Assembly: GCF_901875305.1 (NCBI RefSeq)
Contig: NZ_CABFLY010000005.1
Span: forward strand, 62,001-126,000
DNA: 64,000 bases
Reading direction: 5' to 3'
From: Rothia mucilaginosa
GTDB taxonomy: Bacteria > Actinomycetota > Actinomycetes > Actinomycetales > Micrococcaceae
The translations under genes and the position numbers were made by a program. The notes beneath the pieces are model-generated. The model did not search any database, had not been told where the DNA came from, and saw only the letters and a list, made by a program, of their open reading frames with translations. Below, piece by piece: positions 27,974 through 39,514 of the stretch (positions are counted from its first letter, which is position 1; each line of letters opens with the position of its first letter).

Positions 27974-30900
27974 CTATTGCCTGGTTATCGCTGCCATAGG
28001 GCGAGTATCGAGGGCCTTCGGTAACGGAACCTGTACCGCTTCAACCGCGCTACCGTCCACCGCTACCATACGTCCGGCTGGCTGCCCACCCCGTGTAAAA
28101 CGATCTGCGGGAAGCGCCGTCACCGTACAGATATCAGCCTCCGCCAGGGACGCGGGCGCGAGCAGAAGCGCACGTGAGCACCCCATAAGCGCCGAAAGTA
28201 GCGGGGAAGAGGCCCTCCTCGGCCAGGGCGTGTAGGCCACGAAGACCGCGCGAAAGGCTCCGCGGCGCTCCAGCAGAACGTTCTGCACCCCGGCCGAAAG
28301 GTACTGCAAATCATCGACGAGTATCAGAGTCTGAGCGGGATAATCCACCCCAGCCAACAGTGAGCGTACCGTTTCCTCCGTGAGTGGTGCGGAGCCGTCA
28401 CCGCCCTTGATGCAGAGCACCTTCAGATGCGGGTTGAGCTGACGGATACTCTCGAGTACCGTGCTCTTACCCGTCGACCGGGCGCCCGGGACGGGAATAA
28501 TAGTTCCACGCCCGGCGCCCAGCCATACGGGCAGATGACGGCGGTTAAACCCCACAAGAAGTCGTTCATCTTGAGGATTGCAGGTCTTGTGCGCCACATG
28601 AAGATACTCCTCCGAGGGCATACGGAAATATTCCGGGAACTGGCGTAACAAAGTACTTTTCTGGGCGGAAGCACTCGCAGTCGGCTGCGCATACGCCCCA
28701 AAGTCTCGGAGAGACGACGTGCAGGGAGCTAACACGGAGGCAGTAAGCGGCTGGTCCCCGATGAACTCATCGTTGATGCTCCCCTCAACACAGTAGTGGC
28801 CCTGGGCCGGGACGGGGTAGTCGCGGCTGGCCGAACGCATCAGATCTGTATCGAGGAAGCGGCGGCTCAACAGTGTGGAATGCGCGACCGTGCCGAAGCG
28901 TCCTCTCGGGCTCAGCGCAGAGGTGAACAGCACCGAGTAGCCGCGCCGGTAGCCTTGCGAGAGCACATCGTAGAGCAGGTTCTCTGTATCGGGATGGCGG
29001 ATGAGCGCATCCAGCCATCCGTCCAGACCGTCCACGATGATGAGCGGACGGTGCCCTTCACGTTCGGCGAGTAGGTGCTGTTCTCGCGGCTCCTCAAGGC
29101 AGAAACGCAGATGCTGGAGCTCTTGCGGCCCCACAAGCACCTCAAGGAACGGAGAATAAGGTTCCATATCCCGCTGGAAGGAACCGTCGGAGGTGAGCAG
29201 AACCACCGGGGTGTTGGCTGATAGCGCCTGAGCAATCAGACTCAGAAGGAAGGGGATACGTTCCGCGCTCTGAGCCAGAATCCCCAGGGTTTGCTTGCCG
29301 CTCCACTGGTAATAGCTGCGAACACCGTAACGAGCGATCTCCAATTCTCCCAGCAGATACCCGTTCCCTCGCTCTGTCCCTTCGGGCAGAAGCGGCAGGG
29401 GCAGAGAATCGGGTAGCTCCTCGGGGATGGGGCAGTATCCTTCGTTCTCTTTCTCGCTGGGTCCATCGACCGTACCCGAAATGCCGTGCCGCCCAGAGGC
29501 ACCGCAGGGCTCTGTTGCTGCGCTGAAGGTTTCTCTGATTGAGCGGGTGAGGCGCTCGTCTTCCCCGTAGTGTTCCCGAGGTGATTCCTCCATGACGTTG
29601 ATGCACCTCCACCCCTCAGGCTCGAGTGAGAAGACCTTCGGGGGAACCGTCCGCACCTCGGAGGGCACACCATCCGTGAGGGGCGCGCGGAACGCAAGGG
29701 AGCGCCCATCTGGCAGGCGAACGTACCCGGCTCCAGGCTGAGCGGCCGAGATATAGGCGGCTGCTTCGTGTTCCAGCAGGTTGTAGGAATCTTGCGCACT
29801 GGCCACACGTAGACAGATACTCGTGGCGATATTAGCGCGGATATCCTGCGAAATCGTGCCCTGGGGGCGTTGCGTAGCAAGAACGAGGTGCAGACCCAGA
29901 GAGCGACCAATCGTTGCGATGCGCATAAGTTCTGTCATCGCATCGGGCATGGAATCAATCAGCATGCGGAACTCATCTACGACGATGAGTAGCTCGGGGT
30001 ATCGGGGGAGTACACCTCGAGCCCGGCAATCGGCGAGGTAGTCGCGGTAGGAATTGACCCCGGCCGCCTGCAAATCTGTTTCCCTCCGATGGACGTCTGC
30101 CCGCAAGAATTCTAGGGCGCGTTCAACAGCGGAAACATCGAAATTGCTCAAGATGCTCAGCGTATGGGGTAGCTCGGCGAGAGGGCCTAGGCCTGCGGAA
30201 CCCTTAAAATCCACCAGAATCAGCCCGAGACGCTCGGGCGGGTAGGCCAAGGCAGTACTCAGCACCAGAGAACGTAGCAGCTGGGATTTACCGGCACCCG
30301 TGGTGCCGCCCAGCAACCAGTGGGGCCCGTGCTCCGAAAGGCCGAGCGAAAGCGAGCCCGCCTGCGAAACCCCCAGATAACAGCGGACGTCTTCAGCATA
30401 AAGCCCCCTCGACCACCGTTCCCTAAGCCCTTCAGCAGATAGGTTAATCCCCTCTTCACACCTTTCGTTTTTCTTTGCCCGCAGGGAGGAGAACCGATGC
30501 CCGGATTGATGCACCTGAACGTCGCTAATTTTGCCTGCTTGCGGTCCTTCTGCGCTCCGATAGAGATAGCCAAGAGCCGGGACAAACGCCTCGACACTCA
30601 ACCCATCGGCATACAGGCACAGACCATTGAGGAGAAGAGGATGCACCTGTAGGACCCCCTCGCTGGGTTGCTCCGGAGGCTTCGAGTAATGCCGGGCTAC
30701 ATAACGAATGGACTGACGGTGGCTCCCCTCGCTGGTGCACTGGAGCCACCCTGCTGTGAAGAGAGACTCGCAGTCGGTACGAGCAGATGCCACGTGCGAA
30801 GCTTCTTCGGGGGCGGCAATGATACATAGAGCCGCCGATGTACCCTTGGGCTCTTTGGAAGCCCGCGCGCCGTTCCGTGCTGTAGCTTCGACGGATTTGG

Positions 30901-32320
30901 CCTCAGCCTGGAGCGCGTGCACGAGCGGAGCATAAATATTGCATGCATCCTCCGGCACAATCAGCAGGGGAGGGGTCTGTGCAGAAAGCTCGCCGCGCAG
31001 GGTATCGTGAAGAGCCTGCCGTTCCTCAGCGCTTGTCCCGAGATGCTGAGAATACACGCTGACGCGGGGTGCTACGGCGAGGGTTTGCAAGAGCATGTTG
31101 ATTTGCTTCTGTCCCGCGCTCGCAGGACAGCCGAGCAGGATTGCGATATTTCCTGGATAACCGGCAACTAGCTGAACAAGATAAGCACGCAGGTGTCCCT
31201 CATCGAGCGAAAGGCGGTGCCCAAGCGCCGCGGTGGGCAAAGGGATGTAGTGGGGCGCCCTCGGGAGCTGGGGGAGTGAGGCGAGCGTTAGGTTACGCCC
31301 GCGTAGGTAGGGTAGCCGAGGGCCGCATCCGAGCACGATGCAAGGCTGAGCGGGGAGCACGGCAGGGGCTGGGGGAGTTTCTGCGAACGCCAGATTTGCA
31401 GCGGTGGGGAGATTCAATGCTCGTTGCTCCTCTTGTTCGGCCGCCGTGCGGGTCATAGCGCGGCCCGCACGGTTTTCGGCTCTGCTCCCAAAGAAGTGTA
31501 GGAGCATGAGCAGGGAGGAAGCTGCTGACATAAGTAGCAGAAACCATAGGCCGGTCAGCAGGGCAATGGCTAGGCCCACAAGGATGGGCAGGCAGATGCT
31601 GAGTAGAATCTGCTTGAGTTTGCGGGGTTGGGCAGGGTTGACCGTGACGGGCTCAAAGGGATTGTTGTTGAAAGAGATAGCTGAGGAATCCTGAGACCTG
31701 TCAGTGTTGTCTCTGGGAGTGGAATGTGCTGCGCGCCCGGAAGGACTCGGACCTGAAACGTTGGGGGCTCGAAGAACGCAGAGAGATGACCCTAATAGGA
31801 ATGGCTCGTTCCAAACAATGGGTTGTGATTGATTGTTCTGGACTCTTCTAGATTTGCGTGCGGGAGCATTTGCTGGGCGCCACAGCACTCCCGAGCTGTC
31901 GGCGTGGAAGGCTCCGTGCACTCCGCGTAGGAAGGGGTCTCGCAAATACACGTGTCTGGTTTTTCCCCGCCGCCCGCGTGGGGACCTGCCCAGCGTGGTG
32001 TCTCCTCGAGGAATTGGGTAGGATTTACCTGCGTCGGGGCCGCGTAGAACGTAGAGGGTGCTGATGGCATGTTCGCTGCTGTCTGTGCCGGTGGCATGTT
32101 CTTCTCCGGTGGGATGGCCGCCTCGTGCGGGAAAGCTCAAAAGCTTCCCGCCACCGGCGGCTTGTTCTCGTAGAGCGGCGCTTAGATTGTGCTCCAGGTG
32201 CTTTTCTTCCTGGGGCAGTGTGATGTTTTCGATCGTACTTGGTTCGCCTTCGACCCGTACGACGCGGGGGTAGGGGTGTTCTGTGGAGGTCTTAGTGTGG
32301 TCAAGAAAATAGAGAGTCAT
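27974..32320 (-). CDS. EssC-like FtsK/SpoIIIE ATPase with N-terminal FHA domain
   Basis: The 1448-residue protein starts with an FHA-like domain (about 88-145: YVLRGPDAGKSYPI...TTLGRSPRG), then two close transmembrane helices (about 237-277), then FtsK/SpoIIIE ATPase modules. The first module is canonical: Walker A GGTTGAGKSQ (671-680), Walker B LLIVVDEF (~777-784), and ATQRPQGTISQDIRANIAT. A middle module has no P-loop; a last module keeps GARSTGKST and LILVDDLQYL. This is the architecture of EssC/EccC motors of type VII secretion. No WXG100 substrate, EsaB, EccB/D/E or mycosin gene is near. The ATG at 32320 has a poor ribosome binding site. Confidence 0.85.
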   Translation of the reverse strand: MTLYFLDHTKTSTEHPYPRVVRVEGEPSTIENITLPQEEKHLEHNLSAALREQAAGGGKLLSFPARGGHPTGEEHATGTDSSEHAISTLYVLRGPDAGKSYPIPRGDTTLGRSPRGRRGKTRHVYLRDPFLRGVHGAFHADSSGVLWRPANAPARKSRRVQNNQSQPIVWNEPFLLGSSLCVLRAPNVSGPSPSGRAAHSTPRDNTDRSQDSSAISFNNNPFEPVTVNPAQPRKLKQILLSICLPILVGLAIALLTGLWFLLLMSAASSLLMLLHFFGSRAENRAGRAMTRTAAEQEEQRALNLPTAANLAFAETPPAPAVLPAQPCIVLGCGPRLPYLRGRNLTLASLPQLPRAPHYIPLPTAALGHRLSLDEGHLRAYLVQLVAGYPGNIAILLGCPASAGQKQINMLLQTLAVAPRVSVYSQHLGTSAEERQALHDTLRGELSAQTPPLLIVPEDACNIYAPLVHALQAEAKSVEATARNGARASKEPKGTSAALCIIAAPEEASHVASARTDCESLFTAGWLQCTSEGSHRQSIRYVARHYSKPPEQPSEGVLQVHPLLLNGLCLYADGLSVEAFVPALGYLYRSAEGPQAGKISDVQVHQSGHRFSSLRAKKNERCEEGINLSAEGLRERWSRGLYAEDVRCYLGVSQAGSLSLGLSEHGPHWLLGGTTGAGKSQLLRSLVLSTALAYPPERLGLILVDFKGSAGLGPLAELPHTLSILSNFDVSAVERALEFLRADVHRRETDLQAAGVNSYRDYLADCRARGVLPRYPELLIVVDEFRMLIDSMPDAMTELMRIATIGRSLGLHLVLATQRPQGTISQDIRANIATSICLRVASAQDSYNLLEHEAAAYISAAQPGAGYVRLPDGRSLAFRAPLTDGVPSEVRTVPPKVFSLEPEGWRCINVMEESPREHYGEDERLTRSIRETFSAATEPCGASGRHGISGTVDGPSEKENEGYCPIPEELPDSLPLPLLPEGTERGNGYLLGELEIARYGVRSYYQWSGKQTLGILAQSAERIPFLLSLIAQALSANTPVVLLTSDGSFQRDMEPYSPFLEVLVGPQELQHLRFCLEEPREQHLLAEREGHRPLIIVDGLDGWLDALIRHPDTENLLYDVLSQGYRRGYSVLFTSALSPRGRFGTVAHSTLLSRRFLDTDLMRSASRDYPVPAQGHYCVEGSINDEFIGDQPLTASVLAPCTSSLRDFGAYAQPTASASAQKSTLLRQFPEYFRMPSEEYLHVAHKTCNPQDERLLVGFNRRHLPVWLGAGRGTIIPVPGARSTGKSTVLESIRQLNPHLKVLCIKGGDGSAPLTEETVRSLLAGVDYPAQTLILVDDLQYLSAGVQNVLLERRGAFRAVFVAYTPWPRRASSPLLSALMGCSRALLLAPASLAEADICTVTALPADRFTRGGQPAGRMVAVDGSAVEAVQVPLPKALDTRPMAAITRQ

Positions 32321-34115
<1,795 letters not shown>

Positions 34116-34117
34116 TT

Positions 34118-36124
34118 ATGGCTACTCAGATTTTGAAGACCCTGCAGCGGGTTATCTTCCCCAGCGCGGTTGAGACCGACGTCGTGCCCCTCTATGTGGA
34201 TGCGGGCGTCGCAACCGGCGTTCAGCTGCCGACTCGTATCGATGGTGACGCCTCAACTTCCATCGCGGAAGCGATGAACACCTCCGGTCAGTCCCTAACA
34301 AGTGCGAGCGCAAACCGTGACGCCGCAAACGGCCTGAACAGCCGCCGCTCCATCACTGTGAGCGCGGGCCAGAGCTTGTCGTTCGGTACGTACTTCAATG
34401 CGTTCCCCGCTTCGTACTGGCGCCGCTGGACTGACCTGCAGAAGGTTACCCTGAGCGTTCAGACCCGCGGTGAGGGCATGGTCATTGTGTATAAGTCCAA
34501 TGGCCGCGGCGTGATTCAGCGTGTGGATGCCAAGTTGCTCTCCGGTGAGGAAGCCAATACTTTCACCTTGCCGCTGGCACCTTTCGGTGATGGTGGCTGG
34601 TACTGGTTCGATTTGTCTGGCACCACCGACCTTGAGTTGGTTGAGGCAAACTGGCTGGGCGACATCGAGCCCCGCGCGGATGTGAAGGCTGGCCAGGCAA
34701 CCGTGCAGATTACCACCATGAACAAGGTGGAGTACTGCATCAACAACATTCGTGCGTTGGGTGAAAGCCCCGAGATTTTTGATGCCGTGCACGAGTTCCT
34801 GATCGTGGATCAGGGCACCCAGAAGGTTCAGGACCACGAGGACTTCGAAGAGGTTGTCAAGCCCCTGTCCGGTAAGTTCCGCATCATTAACCAGGGCAAC
34901 CTGGGCGGTTCGGGTGGTTTCTCGCGCGGTATGTTCGAGGCCGTGAATAATGGCTCCGACTACGTGCTGCTACTGGATGATGACGTCATCGTTGAGCCCG
35001 AGTCGATTCTGCGTATGGTGACCTTCGCGAATTACTGCAAGGAGCCCACCATCGTGGGTGCGCACATGTTCGACATGTTTGACCGCTCGGTTCTGCACGC
35101 CTTTGGCGAGGTCGTGGACCCGTGGCGTAACTTCTACGCTAAGCCGCATGAAGACATGGCGATGGGTCACAATTTGGGTACCCACAACCTGCGCAACACC
35201 CCGTGGCTGCACCGCCGCGTGGACGTGGACTACAACGGTTGGTGGATGTGCCTCATCCCGACCGCGGTTATCAAGGAAATCGGTCTGTCGTTGCCGCTGT
35301 TCCTAAAGTGGGACGATGCCGAGTACGGCCTGCGAGCCAAGGCCGCGGGCTTCGCGACCGTGTCCTTCCCCGGTGCGGGTGTGTGGCACGTGTCCTGGAC
35401 CGATAAGGATGACTCCGTCGGCTGGCAGGCTTACTACCACGAGCGTAACCGCCTCATCACGGCTCTGCTGCACTCTCCCTTCGACAAGGGTGGCCGCGTG
35501 CTGCTGGATTCACTCTTCCTCGACGTCAAGCACACCCTGTCGATGCAGTACTACACCGAGGCCGGCCGTCTGTTGGCTCTCGAAGACCTGCTGTCGGGTC
35601 CCGAGCACCTGCACCCTTCGCTCTCGAAGCGTCTGCCGGTGATTCGTGCTATGGCCAAGGAGTACCCGGAGTCCCAGGTGAAGCCGAACGTGGATGACTT
35701 CCCGGCTATCCAGTCGAAGAAGCCTCCGTTCCGCGGCCGTCGTGCTTTCGCGTCCCCCGGCTACAAGAAGCTTGTTTCGTGGACCGCGAAGACCGTGGGT
35801 CGCCAGCTCTTCAAGCCCGTGAGCGAAGAGGCTAAGGCTCACCCGCAGATTCAGCTGAACTACGGTGAAACCAACTGGTGGACCCTATCCAAGTTCGACT
35901 CGGCTCTGGCTACGAACGCTGAGGGTACCGGTCTCTTCTGGTACCGCCGCGACCCCGAGCAGCTGAAGTCGAAGCTGATTCACGCCGCGAAGCTACATGC
36001 TCAGCTGGTGACTGGCTGGGAGAAGCTGCGCGACCTATACCGTTCGAAGGCCGCAGAAGTGGCTTCTTATGATGCCTGGGCTAAGACCTTCGCTGAGCAT
36101 ACGGATTCTGAGCTGACCCGATGA
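34118..36124 (+). CDS. glfT2: GlfT2-like galactofuranosyltransferase
   Basis: A 668-residue family 2 glycosyltransferase. The N-terminal ~190 residues form a beta-rich domain, then the GT-A domain (TTMNKVEYCINNIRAL, LIVDQGTQ, NLGGSGGFSRGM, LLLDDDVIVEPES), the catalytic-base region WDDAEYGLRAKAAGF and the metal-binding His in VWHVSW. This layout matches mycobacterial GlfT2, which extends galactan with UDP-galactofuranose. Directly downstream of glf; the stop overlaps the permease start (ATGA). Whether it makes the same alternating linkages cannot be read from sequence. Confidence 0.88.
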   Translation: MATQILKTLQRVIFPSAVETDVVPLYVDAGVATGVQLPTRIDGDASTSIAEAMNTSGQSLTSASANRDAANGLNSRRSITVSAGQSLSFGTYFNAFPASYWRRWTDLQKVTLSVQTRGEGMVIVYKSNGRGVIQRVDAKLLSGEEANTFTLPLAPFGDGGWYWFDLSGTTDLELVEANWLGDIEPRADVKAGQATVQITTMNKVEYCINNIRALGESPEIFDAVHEFLIVDQGTQKVQDHEDFEEVVKPLSGKFRIINQGNLGGSGGFSRGMFEAVNNGSDYVLLLDDDVIVEPESILRMVTFANYCKEPTIVGAHMFDMFDRSVLHAFGEVVDPWRNFYAKPHEDMAMGHNLGTHNLRNTPWLHRRVDVDYNGWWMCLIPTAVIKEIGLSLPLFLKWDDAEYGLRAKAAGFATVSFPGAGVWHVSWTDKDDSVGWQAYYHERNRLITALLHSPFDKGGRVLLDSLFLDVKHTLSMQYYTEAGRLLALEDLLSGPEHLHPSLSKRLPVIRAMAKEYPESQVKPNVDDFPAIQSKKPPFRGRRAFASPGYKKLVSWTAKTVGRQLFKPVSEEAKAHPQIQLNYGETNWWTLSKFDSALATNAEGTGLFWYRRDPEQLKSKLIHAAKLHAQLVTGWEKLRDLYRSKAAEVASYDAWAKTFAEHTDSELTR

Positions 36125-37002
36125 GCGATTTGAGTTCTCTGCCTCTGAAAGCACCCGGCCGCGGACGCGGCATCCTGGATGCGGTGAAGAACCGCTACCT
36201 GCTTCGGCTGCTGGTCGATAAGGAAATCCAGGTGCGTTACCGCGGCTCGGTGCTGGGTATTCTGTGGTCGTACATCAAGCCGGGCGTGCAGTTCCTGGTG
36301 TTCTATATTGCCATGGGTATGTTCCTGGGCTTGGAACGCGGTATGCACAACTATGCGGTGTACCTGTTCTCGGGCATGATTGCCATCAACTTCTTCTCGG
36401 AGGGGTTCGGCAACGGTGCCCGCGCCATGGTGGTCAATAGCGCGCTGATTCGCAAGATTTACCTGCCGCGTGAGCTGTTTTCACTGTCAACGGTGTTTGT
36501 GGCTCTGGTGCATTTTGTGCCCCAGATTGCGGTGATGCTGTTGGCCTGCATCCTGGTGGGGTGGTCCCCGAGCTTCCTGGCGTTGGGGTCTATCCTGGCG
36601 GGTATGGTGATTGTGATGCTGCTGTCCTATGGCTTGGGCCTGATTTTTGGTGTGGCGAACGTATTTTTCCGTGACTCGGAGAATATTGTAGATATGCTGC
36701 TGATGGTCGCCACATGGTTCTCGCCGGTGCTGTATTCCTGGGCTATGGTGCGTGACACCCTGTACCCCTGGGTGTTCAACGTGTTCATGCTTAACCCGTT
36801 GACGGTTGCTGTGGAGCTGTTCCACTACGGTTTCTGGCGTCCGACGTTGCGCATGGAGGAGTTGGCTCTGCCGTCTTCTCAGGTGGTTCCGCATCTCTTC
36901 ACTTTCTGGACTCCGATTGCTATCGGTATTTCCCTGCTGACCGTTCTGATTGGCGATTTGCTCTTCCGTAAGTTTGAGGGCAACTTCGCTCAGGAGCTCT
37001 GA
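36121..37002 (+). CDS. wzm: ABC-2 type polysaccharide export permease (Wzm-like)
   Basis: A 293-residue protein with six predicted helices and the ABC-2 polysaccharide exporter pattern: LVDKEIQVRYRGSVLGILW at the N-terminus and NVFFRDSENIVDMLLM in the middle. With the following ATPase it forms a transporter for a lipid-linked glycan made in the cytoplasm. Overlaps the transferase gene by 4 bases and is 4 bases before the ATPase start, so tightly coupled. Confidence 0.9.
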   Translation: MSDLSSLPLKAPGRGRGILDAVKNRYLLRLLVDKEIQVRYRGSVLGILWSYIKPGVQFLVFYIAMGMFLGLERGMHNYAVYLFSGMIAINFFSEGFGNGARAMVVNSALIRKIYLPRELFSLSTVFVALVHFVPQIAVMLLACILVGWSPSFLALGSILAGMVIVMLLSYGLGLIFGVANVFFRDSENIVDMLLMVATWFSPVLYSWAMVRDTLYPWVFNVFMLNPLTVAVELFHYGFWRPTLRMEELALPSSQVVPHLFTFWTPIAIGISLLTVLIGDLLFRKFEGNFAQEL

Positions 37003-37006
37003 TCTT

Positions 37007-37780
37007 GTGGATATTAAGAAGTTGGAGTTCCCACCGGTGAGCCCGGATGCCCCCGTGGTGATTCGGGTGGATAACCTGGTTAAGCGTTTCGTGTTGCGCC
37101 ACACACGTTCGATGAAGGAGGCCTTTGTCTGGCTCATTAAGGGCCGTAAGGGTGACCTTTCGGAGAAGTTCAATGCGCTCAACGGCGTGAGCCTGGATAT
37201 TCGTCAGGGTGAGCGTGTGGCTCTTCTGGGTTTGAACGGCTCGGGTAAGTCTACGTTGCTGAAGATGATTTCAGGTGTGATGCGTGCTGACGGCGGCGAG
37301 GTTTTGACGCGCGGCAATATCGCGGGCTTGATTGAGGTGGGCGCTGGTTTCCACCCGGATCTGACCGGCCGCGATAACGTGTACCTGAATGGCGCGATTT
37401 TGGGTATGTCTAAGGAGGAGATTGAGGCTTCCTTCGATTCAATTGTGGATTTTGCTGAGATTCACGAGTTCATCGATACCGAGGTGAAGTTCTACTCTTC
37501 CGGTATGTACCTGCGCTTGGCTTTCTCGGTTGCTGTGCACACGAGTCCGGATATCTTCCTGGTGGATGAGATTCTTGCGGTGGGTGATGAGCCTTTCCAG
37601 AAGAAGTGCATCGCGAAGATTCAGGAGCTATGCTCTGTCGGTAAGACTCTGGTTGTGGTGAGCCACGATTTGGACTTGGTGTCGAAGATTTGTGATCGCG
37701 GCGTGGTGCTGGAGCACGGTAACCTTCGATTCGATGGTCCGATTAATGATGCTGTGAAGGTGATTCGCGGCGGCGACTAA
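37007..37780 (+). CDS. wzt: ABC polysaccharide export ATPase (Wzt-like)
   Basis: A 257-residue ATPase from the GTG at 37007 (AGGAG ten bases upstream, inside the permease end). Motifs: Walker A LLGLNGSGKSTLL, signature FYSSGMYLRLAFS, Walker B PDIFLVDEILAVGD and switch His in VVSHDL. It belongs to the Wzt/TagH-like group but has no C-terminal carbohydrate-binding domain, as in mycobacterial Rv3781-like exporters. Last gene of the operon, followed by a terminator. Confidence 0.9.
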   Translation: MDIKKLEFPPVSPDAPVVIRVDNLVKRFVLRHTRSMKEAFVWLIKGRKGDLSEKFNALNGVSLDIRQGERVALLGLNGSGKSTLLKMISGVMRADGGEVLTRGNIAGLIEVGAGFHPDLTGRDNVYLNGAILGMSKEEIEASFDSIVDFAEIHEFIDTEVKFYSSGMYLRLAFSVAVHTSPDIFLVDEILAVGDEPFQKKCIAKIQELCSVGKTLVVVSHDLDLVSKICDRGVVLEHGNLRFDGPINDAVKVIRGGD

Positions 37781-37797
37781 ACGTTAGGCATCATGGT

Positions 37798-37843
37798 AAA
37801 GGGGGCGTGCATTCCCGTGAGGGGAGTGTACGCCCCCTTTCTG
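37798..37843 (+). terminator. Terminator of the glf operon
   Basis: AAAGGGGGCGT (37798-37808) pairs with ACGCCCCCTTT (37830-37840) followed by CTGTG; an inner TTCCC/GGGGA stem extends it. It ends the glf-glfT2-wzm-wzt transcript. Confidence 0.75.
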
Positions 37844-38251
37844 TGTCCTTGTACTGTACTTTTTAGGCTGCGTTTCAGCTCGTTAGGGGAGACATGGAGG
37901 GCTCCGGATGATTCCGCAGGTTGGATAAACTGTCAAATATTACATACGTATTTGGATAGAAAGATGCGTTTAATGAGCGGTGCTAATGCCTGCATATTGC
38001 CTGTCTTTTGGGGTACCGCGGAATGGATGTGACGATTGACTAGGGGATTTATATCGTTCGGTACGTTCTCTGCATAAAAATGTTGTGCATCGCAGTGAAA
38101 AATAGCAAGAAACTATACCCGTAAATATTAAGTAGCGAAATATATAGTTTTGGTAAATTTAATGCCTTGTGGTTAGGATGATGGACGTAATAAGTTACAA
38201 TCGCAAAGTTACACGTAGCACCACCACACACCGCAGCATCGGATCATTTCA
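37844..38251. promoter_or_regulatory. AT-rich upstream region of the tad operon
   Basis: About 400 bases of low GC without a gene. TTAGGA (38173-38178), 17 bases and TACAAT (38196-38201) form a plausible promoter 50 bases before the TadA-like gene. The AT-rich block from 38040 to 38160 may bind regulators. Confidence 0.4.
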
Positions 38252-39514
38252 ATGGAGAATACCGTTCTGAATACCAAAGCAGAGCATCTGGCTTTATTCG
38301 AAGAGAACATTCGTGAGGCCATGCGTAGCCGCAATCTGGACCCTCGAGGGGACAGGGAAGCTGTGCGCGCACTCATCGGCGAGTGCTTGGATGAGTACGA
38401 GCAGCAGCGCACCCGTATTTCCCTGCCTGACCTGGGGGAGCGGAGCGTCGTCATTCAGCGGCTCCACGATGAAATCTGCGGCTTCGGCGTTCTCCAGCCG
38501 TTCCTTGACGATGAGAGCGTTGAGGAAATCTGGATTAATTCGCCCGACGAAATCTTCATTGCCCGCAACGGCGAGAGTGAACTCACCGGCCTGCACCTGA
38601 GCCCCCAAGCCATTAGCAGTCTGCTGGAACGCATGCTCAAGCCATCGGGCCGCCGCCTCGACCTTTCCTCTCCTTTCGTGGATGCCTCCCTTCCGGACGG
38701 TTCCCGTCTGCACGCGGTAATCCCGGATATTACGCGCCAGCACACGAGCATCAATATTCGCAAGTTTGTGGTGCGTGCGCGCCGTCTACCTGATTTGGTT
38801 CGCATGAATTCCCTGAGTGCCGGAGCGGCCTCGCTGTTGCACGCTGCGGTGGAGAGCGGCATGAATATTCTCGTCTCGGGTGCAACCCAGGCGGGTAAAA
38901 CCACGATGCTCAATTGCCTCTCCGCTTCGATTCCGCCGAGGGAGCGCGTGGTCACCTGTGAAGAGATTTTTGAGCTGTCTGTGCCGCTGCGAGATGTAGT
39001 GGGTATGCAGTGCCGCCAACCAAACCTTGAGGGTACCGGCGCTATTGAGCTACGCCGCCTGGTTAAGGAGGCTTTGCGTATGCGCCCGGACCGCATCCTC
39101 ATTGGTGAGGTACGTGAGGCGGAGTCTCTGGACATGCTGATTGCGCTCAACGCTGGACTGCCCGGCATGTGCACGATTCACGCGAACTCGGCACGTGATG
39201 CCGTGACGAAGATTTGTACTCTGCCGCTGCTGGCGGGCGAGAATATCTCTTCCTCATTTGTGGTGCCTACTGTGGCTTCGTGCTTTGACATTGTGGTGCA
39301 TTGTGGTCGTGATTCACGAGGTCAGCGCCAGGTCGAAGAGATTAGTATGCTTGGTGGCCGCGTTGAGGACGGCGTGATTGAGATGTCTCCGCTGTTTGTG
39401 CGTCGTGACGGTCGGATGGTTTGTGTGGCCCTGGAACTGCCGAATGCCGAACGTTGGGTGCGGGCGGGGCATCGTCCCGAACAGGTGTTGGCCGCCGCGA
39501 AAGCGGGGCAGTGA
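38252..39514 (+). CDS. Tad pilus assembly/secretion ATPase (CpaF/TadA)
   Basis: A 420-residue type II/IV secretion ATPase. Walker A is GATQAGKTTML, the Asp box CEEIFEL, Walker B MRPDRILIGEVREAE, and the His box GMCTIHANS. The N-terminal ~120 residues are the CpaF helical domain. It powers assembly of Flp-type pili at the membrane. The ATG at 38252 has a weak ribosome binding site. The stop overlaps the TadB start (TGATG), opening a seven-gene operon to 43073. Confidence 0.92.
   Translation: MENTVLNTKAEHLALFEENIREAMRSRNLDPRGDREAVRALIGECLDEYEQQRTRISLPDLGERSVVIQRLHDEICGFGVLQPFLDDESVEEIWINSPDEIFIARNGESELTGLHLSPQAISSLLERMLKPSGRRLDLSSPFVDASLPDGSRLHAVIPDITRQHTSINIRKFVVRARRLPDLVRMNSLSAGAASLLHAAVESGMNILVSGATQAGKTTMLNCLSASIPPRERVVTCEEIFELSVPLRDVVGMQCRQPNLEGTGAIELRRLVKEALRMRPDRILIGEVREAESLDMLIALNAGLPGMCTIHANSARDAVTKICTLPLLAGENISSSFVVPTVASCFDIVVHCGRDSRGQRQVEEISMLGGRVEDGVIEMSPLFVRRDGRMVCVALELPNAERWVRAGHRPEQVLAAAKAGQ

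Noticed and set aside
36950..37006. Upstream extension of the Wzt-like ATPase
   Set aside because: The 19 extra residues overlap the permease end in another frame; GTG 37007 has the ribosome binding site.
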